Shown here: piece after piece, positions 34,301 through 47,600 of the stretch | How the letters are laid out: each line of letters opens with the position of its first letter | How positions within the stretch are numbered: position 1 is the first letter of the stretch | From: Siphonodentalium dalli | Taxonomy: Eukaryota; Mollusca; Scaphopoda; Gadilida; Siphonodentaliidae | DNA length: 64,000 nt | Direction: 5' to 3' | Assembly (NCBI GenBank): GCA_032622095.1 | Contig: CP136069.1 | Span: 48,584,194 to 48,648,193, forward strand | Notes under the pieces: generated by a model | Database searches by the model: none | Seen by the model: only the letters and a program-made list of their open reading frames with translations | What the model was told of the DNA's origin: nothing | Position numbers and translations under genes: made by a program

Positions 34301-37300
34301 TGTGACCGCTGGTAGTGGAAAACCACCCCACGCAGTTGAAATTTGGTAAAAGTATGTCATCACGTACTTCAATACGTCTATGTACAAACCGAACATTATC
34401 GCTATTATGGCCCGTTTTTAGGGTTCCAGGACACCACACACGCATAACCCACGAACATATCAGGCATGTCATTGTGGTCAACACATCATCCCTATTTACA
34501 ATTTAACCCCACGCAGCTGGATTTCTAGAGCACGAGGTCAGCACGGGTCCCGACATATTCGTCGTGATTTCATATAAATTGGCATTTCTACCTAATTTCG
34601 AGGTACCAGGACACTCTACAGAGATAACCCTCCACATTAGTTGATTCATATGTGTAGACAGTGTGACCGCTGGTAGTGTAAAGCCGCCCCACGCAGTTGA
34701 AATTTGGTAAAAACAGGTCATCACGGACTTCAATACGTCTATGTACAAACCGAACATTATCGCTATATTATGGCCCGTTTTTAGGGCTCCAGGACACCAC
34801 ACACGCATAACCCACGAACATATCAGGCATGTCATTGTGGTCAACACATCATCCCTATTTACAATTTAACCCCACGCAGCTGGATTTCTAGAGCACGAGG
34901 TCAGCACGGGTCCCGACATATTCGTCGTGATTTCATATAAATTGGCATTTCTACCTAATTTCGAGGTACCAGGACACTCTACAGAGATATCCCTCCACAT
35001 TAGTTGATGCATATGTGTAGAGAGTGTGACCGCTGGTAGTGGAAAACCACCCCACGCAGTTGAAATTTGGTAAAAACAGGTCATCACGGACTTCAATACG
35101 TCTATGTACAAACCGAACATTATCGCTATTATGGCCCGTTTTTAGGGCTCCAGGACACCACACACGCATAACCCACGAACATAACAGGCATGTCATTGTG
35201 GTCAACACATCATCCCTATTTACAATTTAACCCCACGCAGCTGGATTTCTAGAGCACGAGGTCAGCACGGGTCCCGACATATTCGTCGTGATTTCATATA
35301 AATTGGCATTTCTACCTAATTTCGAGGTACCAGGACACTCTACAGAGATAACCCTCCACATTAGTTGATGCATATTTGTAGACAGTGTGACCGCTGGTAG
35401 TGTAAATCCGCCCCACGCAGTTGAAATTTTTAAAAAACAGGTCATCACGGACTTCAATACGTCTATGTACAAACCGAACATTATCGCTATTATGGCCCGT
35501 TTTTAGGGCTCCAGGACACCACACACGCATAACCCACGAACATATCAGGTATGTCATTGTGGTCAACACATCAGCCCTAATTACAATTTAACCCCACGCA
35601 GCTGGATTTCTAGAGCAGGAGGTCAGCACGGGTCCGGACATATTCGTCGTGATTTCATATAAATTGGCATTTCTACCTAATTTCGAGGTACCAGGACACT
35701 CTACAGAGATATCCCTCCACATTAGTTGATGCATATGTGTAGAGAGTGTGACCGCTGGAAGTGGAAAACCACCCCACGCAGTTGAAATTTGGTAAAAACA
35801 GGTCATCACGGACTTCAATACGTCTATGTACAAACCGAACATTATCGCTATTATGGCCCGTTTTTAGGGCTCCAGGACACCACACACGCATAACCCACGA
35901 ACATAACAGGCATGTCATTGTGGTCAACACATCATCCCTATTTACAATTTAACCCGACGCAGCTGGATTTCTAGAGCACGAGGTCAGCACGGGTCCCGAC
36001 ATATTCGTCGTGATTTCATATAAATTGGCATTTCTACCTAATTTCGAGGTACCAGGACACTCTACAGAGATAACCCTCCACATTAGTTGATGCATATTTG
36101 TAAACAGTGTGACCGCTGGTAGTGTAAAGCCGCCCCACGCAGTTGAATTTTTTTTAAAACAGGTCATCACGGACTTCAATACGTCTATGTACAAACCGAA
36201 CATTATCGCTATTATGGCCCGTTTTTAGGGCTCCATGACACCACACACGCATAACCCACGAACATATCAGGTATGTCATTGTGGTCAACACATCAGCCCT
36301 AATTACAATTTAACCCCACGCAGCTGGATTTCTAGAGCAGGAGGTCAGCACGGGTCCGGACATATTCGTCGTGATTTCATATAGATTGGCATTTCTACCT
36401 AATTTCGAGGTACCAGGACACTCTACAGACATATCCCTCCACATTAGTTGATGCATATTTGTAGAGAGTGTGACCGCTGGTAGTGGAAAACCACCCACGC
36501 AGTTGAAATTTGGCAAAAGCAGGTCATCACGGACTTCAATACGTCTATGTACAAACCGAACATGATCGCTATTATGCCCCGTTTTTAGGGCTCCAGGACA
36601 CCACACACGCATAACCCGCGAACATAACAGGCATGTCATTGTGGTCAACACATCAGCCCTATTTACAATTTAACCCCACGCAGCTGGATTTCTAGAGCAC
36701 GAGGTCAGCACGGGTCCCGACATATTCTTCGTGATTTCATATAAATTGGCATTTCTACCTAATTTCGAGGTACCAGGACACTCTACAGACATATCCCTCC
36801 ACATTAGTTGATGCATATGTGTAGAGAGTGTGACCGCTGGTAGTGGAAAACCACCCCACGCAGTTGAAATTTGGTAAAAACAGGTCATCACGGACTTCAA
36901 TACGTCTATGTACAAACCGAACATTATCGCTAGTATGGCCCGTTTTTAGGGCTCCAGGACACTCCACACGCATAACCCACGAACATAACAGGTATATAAT
37001 TGTGGTCAACACATCAGCCATATTTACAATTTAACCCCACGCAGCTGGATTTCTAGAGCACGAGGTCAGCACGGGTCCCGACATATTCTTCGTGATTTCA
37101 TATAAATTGGCATTTCTACCTAATTTCGAGGTACCAGGACACTCTACAGACATATCCCTCCACATTAGTTGATGCATATGTGTAGAGAGTGTGACCGCTG
37201 GTAGTGGAAAACCACCCCACGCAGTTGAAATTTGGTAAAAACAGGTCATCACGGACTTCAATACGTCTATGTACAAACCGAACATTATCGCTAGTATGGC

Positions 37301-40300
37301 CCGTTTTTAGTGCTCCAGGACACCACACACGCATAACCCACGAACATAACAGGCATGTCATTGTGGTCAACACATCATCCCTATTTACAATTTAACCCCA
37401 CGCAGCTGGATTTCTAGAGCACGAGGTCAGCACGGGTCCCGACATATTCGTCGTGATTTCATATAAATTGGCATTTCTACCTAATTTCGAGGTACCAGGA
37501 CACTCTACAGAGATAACCCTCCACATTAGTTGATTCATATGTGTAGAGAGTGTGACCGCTGGTAGTGGAAAGACGCCCCACGCAGTTGAAATTTGGTAAA
37601 AACAGGTCATCACGGACTTCAATACGTCTATGTACAAACCGAACATTATCGCTATTATGGCCCGTTTTTAGGGCTCCAGGACACCACACACGCATAACCC
37701 ACGAACATATCAGGTATGTCATTGTGGTCAACACATCAGCCCTAATTACAATTTAACCCCACGCAGCTGGATTTCTAGAGCAGGAGGTCAGCACGGGTCC
37801 GGACATATTCGTCGTGATTTCATATAAATTGGCATTTCTACCTAATTTCGAGGTACCAGGACACTCTACAGAGATATCCCTCCACATTAGTTGATGCATA
37901 TGTGTAGAGAGTGTGACCGCTGGTAGTGGAAAACCACCCCACGCAGTTGAAATTTTTTTAAAACAGGTCATCACGGACTTCAATACGTCTATGTACAAAC
38001 CGAACATTATCGCTATTATGGCCCGTTTTTAGGGCTCCATGACACCACACACGCATAACCCACGAACATATCAGGTATGTCATTGTGGTCAACACATCAG
38101 CCCTAATTACAATTTAACCCCACGCAGCTGGATTTCTAGAGCACGAGGTCAGCACGGGTCCCGACATATTCGTCGTGATTTAATATAAATTGGCATTTCT
38201 ACCTAATTTCGAGGTACCAGGACACTCTACAGAGATATCCCTCCACATTAGTTGATGCATATGTGTAGAGAGTGTGACCGATGGTAGTGGAAAACCACCC
38301 CACGCAGTTGAAATTTGGTAAAAACAGGTCATCACGGACTTCAATACGTCTATGTACAAACCGAACATTATCGCTAGTATGGCCCGTTTTTAGGGCTCAA
38401 GGACACCACATACGCATAACCCACGAACATAACAGGCATGTCATTGTGATCAACACATCATCCCTATTTACAATTTAACCCCACGCAGCTGGATTTCTAG
38501 AGCACGAGGTCAGCACGGGTCCCGACATATTCGTCGTGATTTCATATAAATTGGCATTTCTACCTAATTTCGGGGTACCAGGACACTCTACAGAGATAAC
38601 CCTCCACATTAGTTGATTCATATGTGTAGACAGTGTGACCGCTGGTAGTGTAAAGCCGCCCCACGCAGTTGAAATTTGGTAAAAACAGGTCATCACGGAC
38701 TTCAATACGTCTATATATGTACAACCCGAACATTATCGCTATTATGGCCCGTTTTTAGGGCTCCAGGACACCACAAACGCATAACCCACGAACATATCAG
38801 GCATGTCATTGTGGTCAACACATCATCCCAATTTACAATTTAACCCCACGCAGCTGGATTTCTAGAGCACGAGGTCAGCACGGGTCCCGACATATTGGTC
38901 GTGATTTCATATAAATTGGCATTTCTACCTAATTTCGAGGCACCAGGACACTCTACAGAGATAACCCTCCACATTAGTTGATTCATATGTGTAGACAGTG
39001 TGACCGCTGGTAGTGTAAAGCCGCCCCACGCAGTTGAAATTTGGTAAAAACAGGTCATCACGGACTTCAATACGTCTATGTACAAACCGAACATTATCGC
39101 TAGTATGGCCCGTTTTTAGGGCTCCAGGACACCACACACGCATAACCCACGAACATAACAGGCATGTCATTGTGGTCAACACATCATCCCTATTTACAAT
39201 TTAACCCCACGCAGCTGGATTTCTAGAGCACGAGGTCAGCACGGGTCCCGACATATTCGTCGTGATTTCATATAAATTGGCATTTCTACCTAATTTCGAG
39301 GTACCAGGACACTCTACAGAGATAACCCTCCACATTAGTTGATTCATATGTGTAGACAGTGTGACCGCTGGTAGTGTAAAGCCGCCCCACGCAGTTGAAA
39401 TTTGGTAAAAACAGGTCATCACGGACTTCAATACGTCTATGTACAAACCGAACATTATCGCTATTATGGCCCGTTTTTAGGGCTCCAGGACACCACACAC
39501 GCATAACCCACGAACATATCAGGCATGTCATTGTGGTCAACACATCAGCCATATTTACAATTTAACCCCACGCAGCTGGATTTCTAGAGCACGAGGTCAG
39601 CACGGGTCCGGACATATTCGTCGTGATTTCATATAGATTGGCATTTCTACCTAATTTCGAGGTACCAGGACACTCTACAGAGATATCCCTCCACATTAGT
39701 TGATGCATATTTGTAGAGAGTGTGACCGCTGGTAGTGGAAAACCACCCACGCAGTTGAAATTTGGCAAAAGCAGGTCATCACGGAATTCAATACTTCTAT
39801 GTACAAACCGAACATGATCGCTATTATGGCCCGTTTTTAGGGCTCCAGGACACCACACACGCATAACCCGCGAACATAACAGGCATGTCATTGTGGTCAA
39901 CACATCATCCCTATTTACAATTTAACCCCACGCAGCTGGATTTCTAGAGCACGAGGTCAGCACGGGTCCCGACATATTCTTCGTGATTTCATATAAATTG
40001 GCATTTCTACCTAATTTCGAGGTACCAGGACACTCTACAGAGATATCCCTCCACATTAGTTGATGCATATGTGTAGAGAGTGTGACCGCTGGTAGTGGAA
40101 AACCACCCCACGCAGTTGAAATTTGGTAAAAACAGGTCATCACGGAATTCAATACGTCTATTTACAAACCGAACATTATCGCTAGTATGGCCCGTTTTTA
40201 GGGCTCCAGGACACCACACACGCATAACCCACGAACATAGCAGGCATGTCATTGTGGTCAACACATCATCCCTATTTACAATTTAACCCCACGCAGCTGG

Positions 40301-41340
40301 ATTTCTAGAGCACGAGGTCAGCACGGGTCCCGACATATTCGTCGTGATTTCATATAAATTGGCATTTCTACCTAATTTCGAGGTACCAGGACACTCTACA
40401 GAGATAACCCTCCACATTAGTTGATTCATATGTGTAGACAGTGTGACCGCTGGTAGTGTAAAACCGCCCCACGCAGTTTAAATTTGGTAAAAACAGGTCA
40501 TCACGGACTTCAATACGTCTATGTACAACCGAACATTATCGCTATTATGGCCCGTTTTTAGGGCTCCAGGACACCACACACGCATAACCCACGAACATAT
40601 CAGGTATGTCATTGTGGTCAACACATCAGCCCTAATTACAATTTAACCCCACGCAGCTGGATTTCTAGAGCACGAGGTCAGCACGGGTCCGGACATATTC
40701 GTCGTGATTTCATATAGATTGGCATTTCTGCCTAATTTCGAGGTACTAGGACACTCTACAGAGATATCCCTCCACATTAGTTGATGCATATGTGTAGAGA
40801 GTGTGACCGCTGGTAGTGGAAAACCACCCACGCAGTTGAAATTTGGCAAAAGCAGGTCATCACGGAATTCAATACGTCTATGTACAAACCAAAAATTATC
40901 GCTTTTATGGCCCGTTTTTAGGGCTCAAGGACACTCCACACGCATAATCCACGAACATAACAGGTATATCATTGTGGTCAACACATCAACCCTAATTACA
41001 ATTTAACCCCACGTAGTCGGATTTCTAGAGCATGAGGTCAGCACGGGTCCCGACATATTCGTCGTGATTTCATATAAATTTGCATTTCTACCTAATTTCG
41101 AGGTACCAGGACAATCTACAGAGATATCCCTCCACATTAGTTGATGCAAATGTGTAGACAGTGTGACCGCTGGTAGTGGAAAACCACCGCACGCAGTTGA
41201 AATTTGGGAAAAGTATAATAGGTAATCACGGACTTCAATACTTCAGTGTACAGACCGAACATTATCGCTATTATGGCCCGATTTTAGAGCTCCAGGTCAC
41301 TCCACACGCATATCCCACGAACATGGTTAGTCTTTAGTGG
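31387..41340 (-). repeat. Left satellite array: about 27 units of 361 bp, head-to-tail
   Basis: The units repeat every 361 bp, with small indels giving 358-365. Diagnostic wording per unit includes GAGGTACCAGGACACTCTAC, CAGCTGGATTTCTAGAGCAC and CGTTTTTAGGGCTCCAGGAC. Two main subtypes alternate: one with GATAACCC..GATTCATATG..GTAAAGCCGCC and one with GATATCCC..GATGCATATG..GGAAAACCACC. A third subtype has lost one C (ACCACCCACGCAG). Blocks recur every six units (2167 bp; for example 31454-31956 and 33621-34123), a higher-order repeat. Frames of 84-114 codons in each unit cannot continue across units because 361 is not a multiple of 3, and there is no sign of a gene. The orientation is given as minus to express opposition to the right array. 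Confidence 0.9.
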
Positions 41341-41840
41341 TGGTCACCACATCAGTCCTAATTACAGTTTAACCCCGCGCAGCCTGATATCTAGAGCCGA
41401 TGTCAGCACGGGTCCCGACATATTCGTCGTGGTTTAATATAAATTGTCATTTTTACCTAATTTCGAGGTGCCATGACTCTTTGGAGATGTCCGTCCACAT
41501 TAGTGATTTCGCATCAATTGCCGTGTTTACCTAATTGCGAGGTACCGGGACTCGTTGTGGAGATGTACATGCGCCCTCAAATTTTGGTTATTAGTAGTGC
41601 GTTTCACATTACCTCTGATAATGGGAAACCACCTCACACAGTTACATGAAGTTTGGCAAAAGTATGTCATCATGGACCCTTGATATTTACACAACAAACT
41701 CATCTGATAACCAGCCGATAAATAAGTTATTCCAGTAGTAATCTCTATACTATAGTGACCGTTACAAATGAACACACGCAGCTCAAGGACGATGTCAACA
41801 CGAGCCAGGGCATAAATGTCGTGATTTCAAATAAATCGTC
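41341..41840 (-). repeat. Decayed inner edge of the left satellite array
   Basis: Unit phrases persist with growing divergence: ATTTACCTAATTTCGAGGT becomes TTTTACCTAATTTCGAGGTG and then TTACCTAATTGCGAGGTACC, with truncated spacing. The similarity fades out near 41840. The right array has no such decayed inner edge. Confidence 0.65.
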
Positions 41841-42373
41841 ATTTGAGTCCAATTTCAGGATGCTCAGCGTTATTTGGTAATGGAGTGAAGTATATTTTTA
41901 GAGATCGAAGAAGTTATCGACTCTATACAGCTGAGGATGTGAAGAATACGCCATGTCACTAACTCGCGGCCATATTGGAACCACAGGCTCGGTTCAGCGG
42001 TTATAGTGCTATACATGTCAAAGTTCTGGAGTAGCATTTCCGTATATGGAAACCGGAATAATCCATAACTTCGTTATCTGATCTGGAAAGCTACTCCAAA
42101 ACATTGACCTTTATCACTAAAACCACGAAACCTGAGCTGGATAAATCTCGGAAATCACGGATCGGAGCTGGATTAATCCAAAACGGCAGCGACTCAGTGA
42201 TCTCGCTTATTGGGTCATCACAGAATCTGATACCGGTATGTATATCAGACATTTATATCAGAGCGCATATGTCCCGCTTTTAGAGTTGATGACCACTAAA
42301 GATGTATAAATCGCTAGAAAATTCGCAAGATTGTCAAGATGTAGAAAAATTCAAATGGTTACGAGAATATAGT

Positions 42374-42560
42374 GGGGCTCGTTAGGTTCAATCGTAAAAG
42401 TGGGCATAAGTGTATTTTGAGTATGTTAGTACTATAGTACTATATCTTTGAGAATCGTTGATAAAAATGGGCGTAAGTATATTTTCGACAGAGCAGGGCG
42501 TCATATTTGAGCGTCATGTTTGTGTATATTTTTGACTAACGATTGAACCTAACGAGCCCC
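42374..42560. mobile_element. Miniature inverted-repeat element at the palindrome centre
   Basis: GGGGCTCGTTAGGTTCAATC plus two bases at the left is perfectly inverted at the right (22 bp). Inside, GGGCATAAGTGTATTTTGAG and GGGCGTAAGTATATTTTCGA are direct, diverged repeats. The element has no ORF. Confidence 0.6.
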
Positions 42561-43018
42561 CTATCTTATGTTACGGGTGCGGGTGTACTCCATCGATGCC
42601 CCGTTTGTGCGGAGTTAGAAAAGACGGGAAAAGTCGCGTGCGGCGATCTGAATAAACCGATTGTTTTCGTGGTATACAATTGGAAAAAGTAGAATTGTAC
42701 CACAACACTGGAACGATATAGCCATGGTAACTCGGGCCACTGGCCAATCAGGACATGGCTTTTAAGCATAGTTAGGCAGGGTCGTAAATTACAATATAAT
42801 ATGTATGACACAGTGGCCATCACACTGATGTCCATTATAAATTTATCCCAAGCTGCCGGAATTCATTCGAACGAAGTCCACAAGAAGATCGATATTTATA
42901 AACGTCGATATTCCATATAGCCTACATTGACGCTTTGACATAAATTCATTGTGTTGCACAATCTGTTTAGATGGTTTTCCATGTGCATTGTAGTATCTTA
43001 TTAGAAGAAATCGACCCA

Positions 43019-43620
43019 ACGATAGGAGGGGCGGGTATTTTCGGGACACCGGGATCGACCCTTTTTATTTTTCGGGAATTGGGATCGTCAGATTTAATTT
43101 TCCGGGAATCGGGAACAGAATTCCACCGGGACCCGGGAAAGGTTGAAATTATTTTCCGGGACCCGGGAAATTATCCCCAATTAATCGGGATTTCCATTTT
43201 TATTCACCACATGAATTTGCATACATCACCTGGACATTTAGGAAATACCTGGTTTGCAGTGGTGTAGATCAGTGTAAAGAGTGATCTGTTGATTCTGTTC
43301 AATGGATTTGCATATAGGTTCGCATTTTATGTCATGTAAAATGATGTAATTGACCAGACAGTAGCCAACAAATCAAAATATAGCATAAAAATACAATATA
43401 TGTAGGCTACATTGATCTACATTACTTGTGAATATTATATGTTTTGTCGATACTCTATGTAATATTTTAATTCCTGGGAACTGGCTTTTTTTTACTGGGA
43501 ACTGGGATTTGCTTTTAATTCCTGGGAGCTGGGAAATGGCATATTTTTTTCCTGGGAACTGGGATTTGCTGATTTATTTCCTGGGAATCTGGGATTGGAC
43601 CCCCCCCCCCCCCCTCAAAT
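43019..43620. repeat. CGGGAA / CTGGGAACTGGGA low-complexity tract with poly-C
   Basis: The first part repeats TTTTCCGGGA(C/A)CCGGGAA and the second repeats ATTCCTGGGAACTGGGATTT four times with drift. It ends in a C run of about 14. It keeps plus-strand frames open (RDPG and PGNWDL wording), but this is periodic sequence and not a gene. Confidence 0.55.
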
Positions 43621-44696
43621 AGGACTGTAATTTTTATATTTTATACGCATAAGATGTCTGTCGCCACTAATCTGTCCCAATTATTGAGCTGAATGATACT
43701 CAGCAATAAATAAATTAGACCACTATAAATGGAATGTGTTCCGTCCGGATTCTTTACAAATTTACATTTTAAGCCGATAATTATATTATAGGCCGTGAAG
43801 TTCTGTTGTGATGCCATATTAACATATACAGAGTATTCGTAGATAATTTGTTAACACAGTGCAAAAGTAACGGACACCATATCGAATGATCTGGTGGAAA
43901 TATTCAGATTGAAACTTGGTATTATGTCCAAGTCATAATTTTAACATTCAATGAAACATATAATGAAAACATTTTCACAACGTTCTTGTTTGGTTGCTGT
44001 CCTGACAGACCAGAATTCTACAGTTTACTTATTAAATACAGTAGAATAAGCGCGAAATTTTAATAACAAATAGTGCTTGGAAATCAGCGATGTTGTCAAT
44101 TTGAAATAACTATGGCAATTGAAGTTATTAGCCATACTTTATATTTTTTATTGAGGGACACCGGTCGACCAATTTTTAAATGGGGATCACCACCTATATA
44201 TATACCATTAGCAATGGCATCTCTGTGGATTCTCTTGATACTTTTATATCAATGATATAATCAGTATAAATAATAAGGGGCAGATATAACAAAATGCTGC
44301 AAAAATATAAAAAAATGCAACATTTCAGATCCTTTCTTTAGTGATTGAATTCTCACATTCACTTAGAATCATAATTATACCGGTACATAAAAGGTACTCA
44401 ATCCGATAAAACTCCTCTCAACTACTATTTCAATGTCTTCGCGGGTCAAAAATATTTTATTCGAGTTGAGGAAGTCACCCATCAAAGCTCAGATTTGTTA
44501 GATATCGATTTTAGAAATATATTATTTTTCATTATCGGGAATACTATCTGGCCCAGAACTCAGTCAAAATTGCGTTAAAATTACCACTTGATTTTAGAGT
44601 TATCCATCCTTGTCTGTTTGAATAGATTTGGAGTACACATCCAGAGCATATTACGGCAGTTATTAGTACTCATCTCGAGTTAATAAGAAATTTCAA

Positions 44697-47600
44697 CTGC
44701 GTGGGGCGGCTTTACACTACCAGCGGTCACACTGTCTACACATATGAATCAACTAATGTGGAGGGTTATCTCTGTAGAGTGTCCTGGTACCTCGAAATTA
44801 GGTAGAAATGCCAATTTATATGAAATCACGACGAATATGTCCAGACCCGTGCTGACCTCGTGCTCTAGAAATCCAGCTGCGTGGGGTTAAATTGTAAATA
44901 GGGCTGATGTGTTGACCACAATGACATACCTGTTGTGTTCATGGGTTATGCGTGTGGAGTGTCCTGGAGCCCTAAAAACGGGCCATAATAGCGATAATGT
45001 TCGGTTTGTACATAGACGTATTGAAGTCCGTGATGACCTGTTTTTACCAAATTTCAACTGCGTGGGGCGGCTTTACACTACCAGCGGTCACACTGTCTAC
45101 ACATATGAATCAACTAATGTGGAGGGATATCTCTGTAGAGTGTCATGGTACCTCGAAATTAGGTAGAAATGCCAATTTATATGAAATCACGACGAATATG
45201 TCGGGACCCGTGCTGACCTCGTGCTCTAGAAATCCAGCTGCGTGGGGTTAAATTGTAAATAGGGATGATGTGTTGACCACAATGACATGCCTGATATGTT
45301 CGTGGGTTATGCGTGTGTGGTGTCATGGAGCCCTAAAAACGGGCCATAATAGCGATAATGTTCGGTTTGTACATAAACGTATTGAAGTCCGTGATGACCT
45401 GTTTTTAACAAATTTCAACTGCGTGGGGTGGTTTTCCACTACCAGCGGTCACACTCTCTACACATATGCATCAACTAATGTGGAGGGATATGTCTGTAGA
45501 GTGTCCTGGTACCTCGAAATTAGGTAGAAATGCCAATTTATATGAAATCACGAAGAATATGTCGGGACCCGTGCTGACCTCGTGCTCTAGAAATCCAGCT
45601 GCGTGGGGTTAAATTGTAAATATGGCTGATGTGTTGACCACAATTATATACCTGTTATGTTCGTGGGTTATGCGTGTGGAGTGTCCTGGAGCCCTAAAAA
45701 CGAGCCATAATAGCGATAATGTTTGGTTTGTACATAGACGTATTGAAGTCCGTGATGACCTGTTTTTACCAAATTTCAACTGCGTGGGGTGGTTTTCTAC
45801 TACCAGCGGTCACACTCTCTACACATATGCATCAACTAATATGGAGGGATATCTCTGTAGAGTGTCCTGGTTCCTCGAAATTAGGTAGAAATGCCAATTT
45901 ATATGAAATCACGACGAATATGTCCAGACCCGTGCTGACCTCGTGCTCTAGAAATCCAGCTGCGTGGGGTTAAATTGTAAATAGGGCTGATGTGTTGACC
46001 ACAATGACATGCCTGTTATGTTCGCGGGTTATGCGTGTGTGGTGTCCTGGAGCCCTAAAAACGGGCCATAATAGCGATCATGTTCGGTTTGTACATAGAC
46101 GTATTGAAATCCGTGATGACCTGCTTTTGCCAAATTTCAACTGCGTGGGTGGTTTTCCACTACAAGCGGTCACACTCTCTACAAATATGCATCAACTAAT
46201 GCGGAGGGATATGTCTGTAGAGTGTCCTGGTACCTCGAAATTAGGTAGAAATGCCAATCTATATGAAATCACGACGAATATGTCCGGACCCGTGCTGACC
46301 TCCTGCTCTAGAAATCCAGCTGCGTGGGGTTAAATTGTAATTAGGGCTGATGTGTTGACCACAATGACATACCTGATATGTTCGTGGGTTATGCGTGTGT
46401 GGTGTCCTGGAGCCCTAAAAACGGGCCATAATAGCGATAATGTTCGGTTTGTACATAGACGTATTGAAGTCCGTGATGACCTGTTTAAAAAAAATTTCAA
46501 CTGCGTGGGGCGGCTTTACACTACCAGCGGTCACACTGTCTACAAATATGCATCAACTAATGTGGAGGGTTATCTCTGTAGAGTGTCCTGGTACCTCGAA
46601 ATTAGGTAGAAATGCCAATTTATATGAAATCACGACGAATATGTCGGGACCCGTGCTGACCTCGTGCTCTAGAAATCCAGCTGCGTGGGGTTAAATTGTA
46701 AATAGGGATGATGTGTTGACCACAATGACATGCCTGTTATGTTCGTGGGTTATGCGTGTGTGGTGTCCTGGAGCCCTAAAAACGGGCCATAATAGCTATA
46801 ATGTTCGGTTTGTACATAGACGTATTGAAGTCCGTGATGACCTGTTTTTACCAAATTTCAACTGCGTGGGGTGGTTTTCCACTACCAGCGGTCACACTCT
46901 CTACACATATGCATCAACTAATGTGGAGGGATATCTCTGTAGAGTGTCCTGGTACCTCGAAATTAGGTAGAAATGCCAATTTATATGAAATCACGACGAA
47001 TATGTCCGGACCCGTGCTGACCTCCTGCTCTAGAAATCCAGCTGCGTGGGGTTAAATTGTAATTAGGGCTGATGTGTTGACCACAATGACATACCTGATA
47101 TGTTCGTGGGTTATGCGTGTGTGGTGTCCTGGAGCCCTAAAACCGGGCCATAATAGCGATAATGTTCGGTTTGTACATAGACGTATTGAAGTCCGTGATG
47201 ACCTGTTTTTACCAAATTTCAACTGCGTGGGGCGTCTTTCCACTACCAGCGGTCACACTCTCTACACATATGAATCAACTAATGTGGAGGGTTATCTCTG
47301 TAGAGTGTCCTGGTACCTCGAAATTAGGTAGAAATGCCAATTTATATGAAATCACGACGAATATGTCGGGACCCGTGCTGATCTCGTGCTCTAGAAATCC
47401 AGCTGCGTGGGGTTAAATTGTAAATAGGGATGATGTGTTGACCACAATGACATGCCTGTTATGTTCGTGGGTTATGCGTGTGTGGTGTCCTGGAGCACTA
47501 AAAACGGGCCATACTAGCGATAATGTTCGGTTTGTACATAGACGTATTGAAGTCCGTGATGACCTGTTTTTACCAAATTTCAACTGCGTGGGGTGGTTTT

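Larger units (their letters stand above)
41841..44696. other. Spacer between the inverted satellite arrays, no gene
   Basis: About 2.9 kb of unique, AT-rich sequence. It includes a small inverted-repeat element (42374-42560) spanning the symmetry point of the palindrome (about 42404) and a GGGAA-rich low-complexity tract (43019-43620). No frame has recognisable protein features. Confidence 0.5.

Noticed and set aside
31387-41340. CRISPR-like array
   Set aside because: The whole 361-bp unit repeats without unique spacers, and the genome is eukaryotic.
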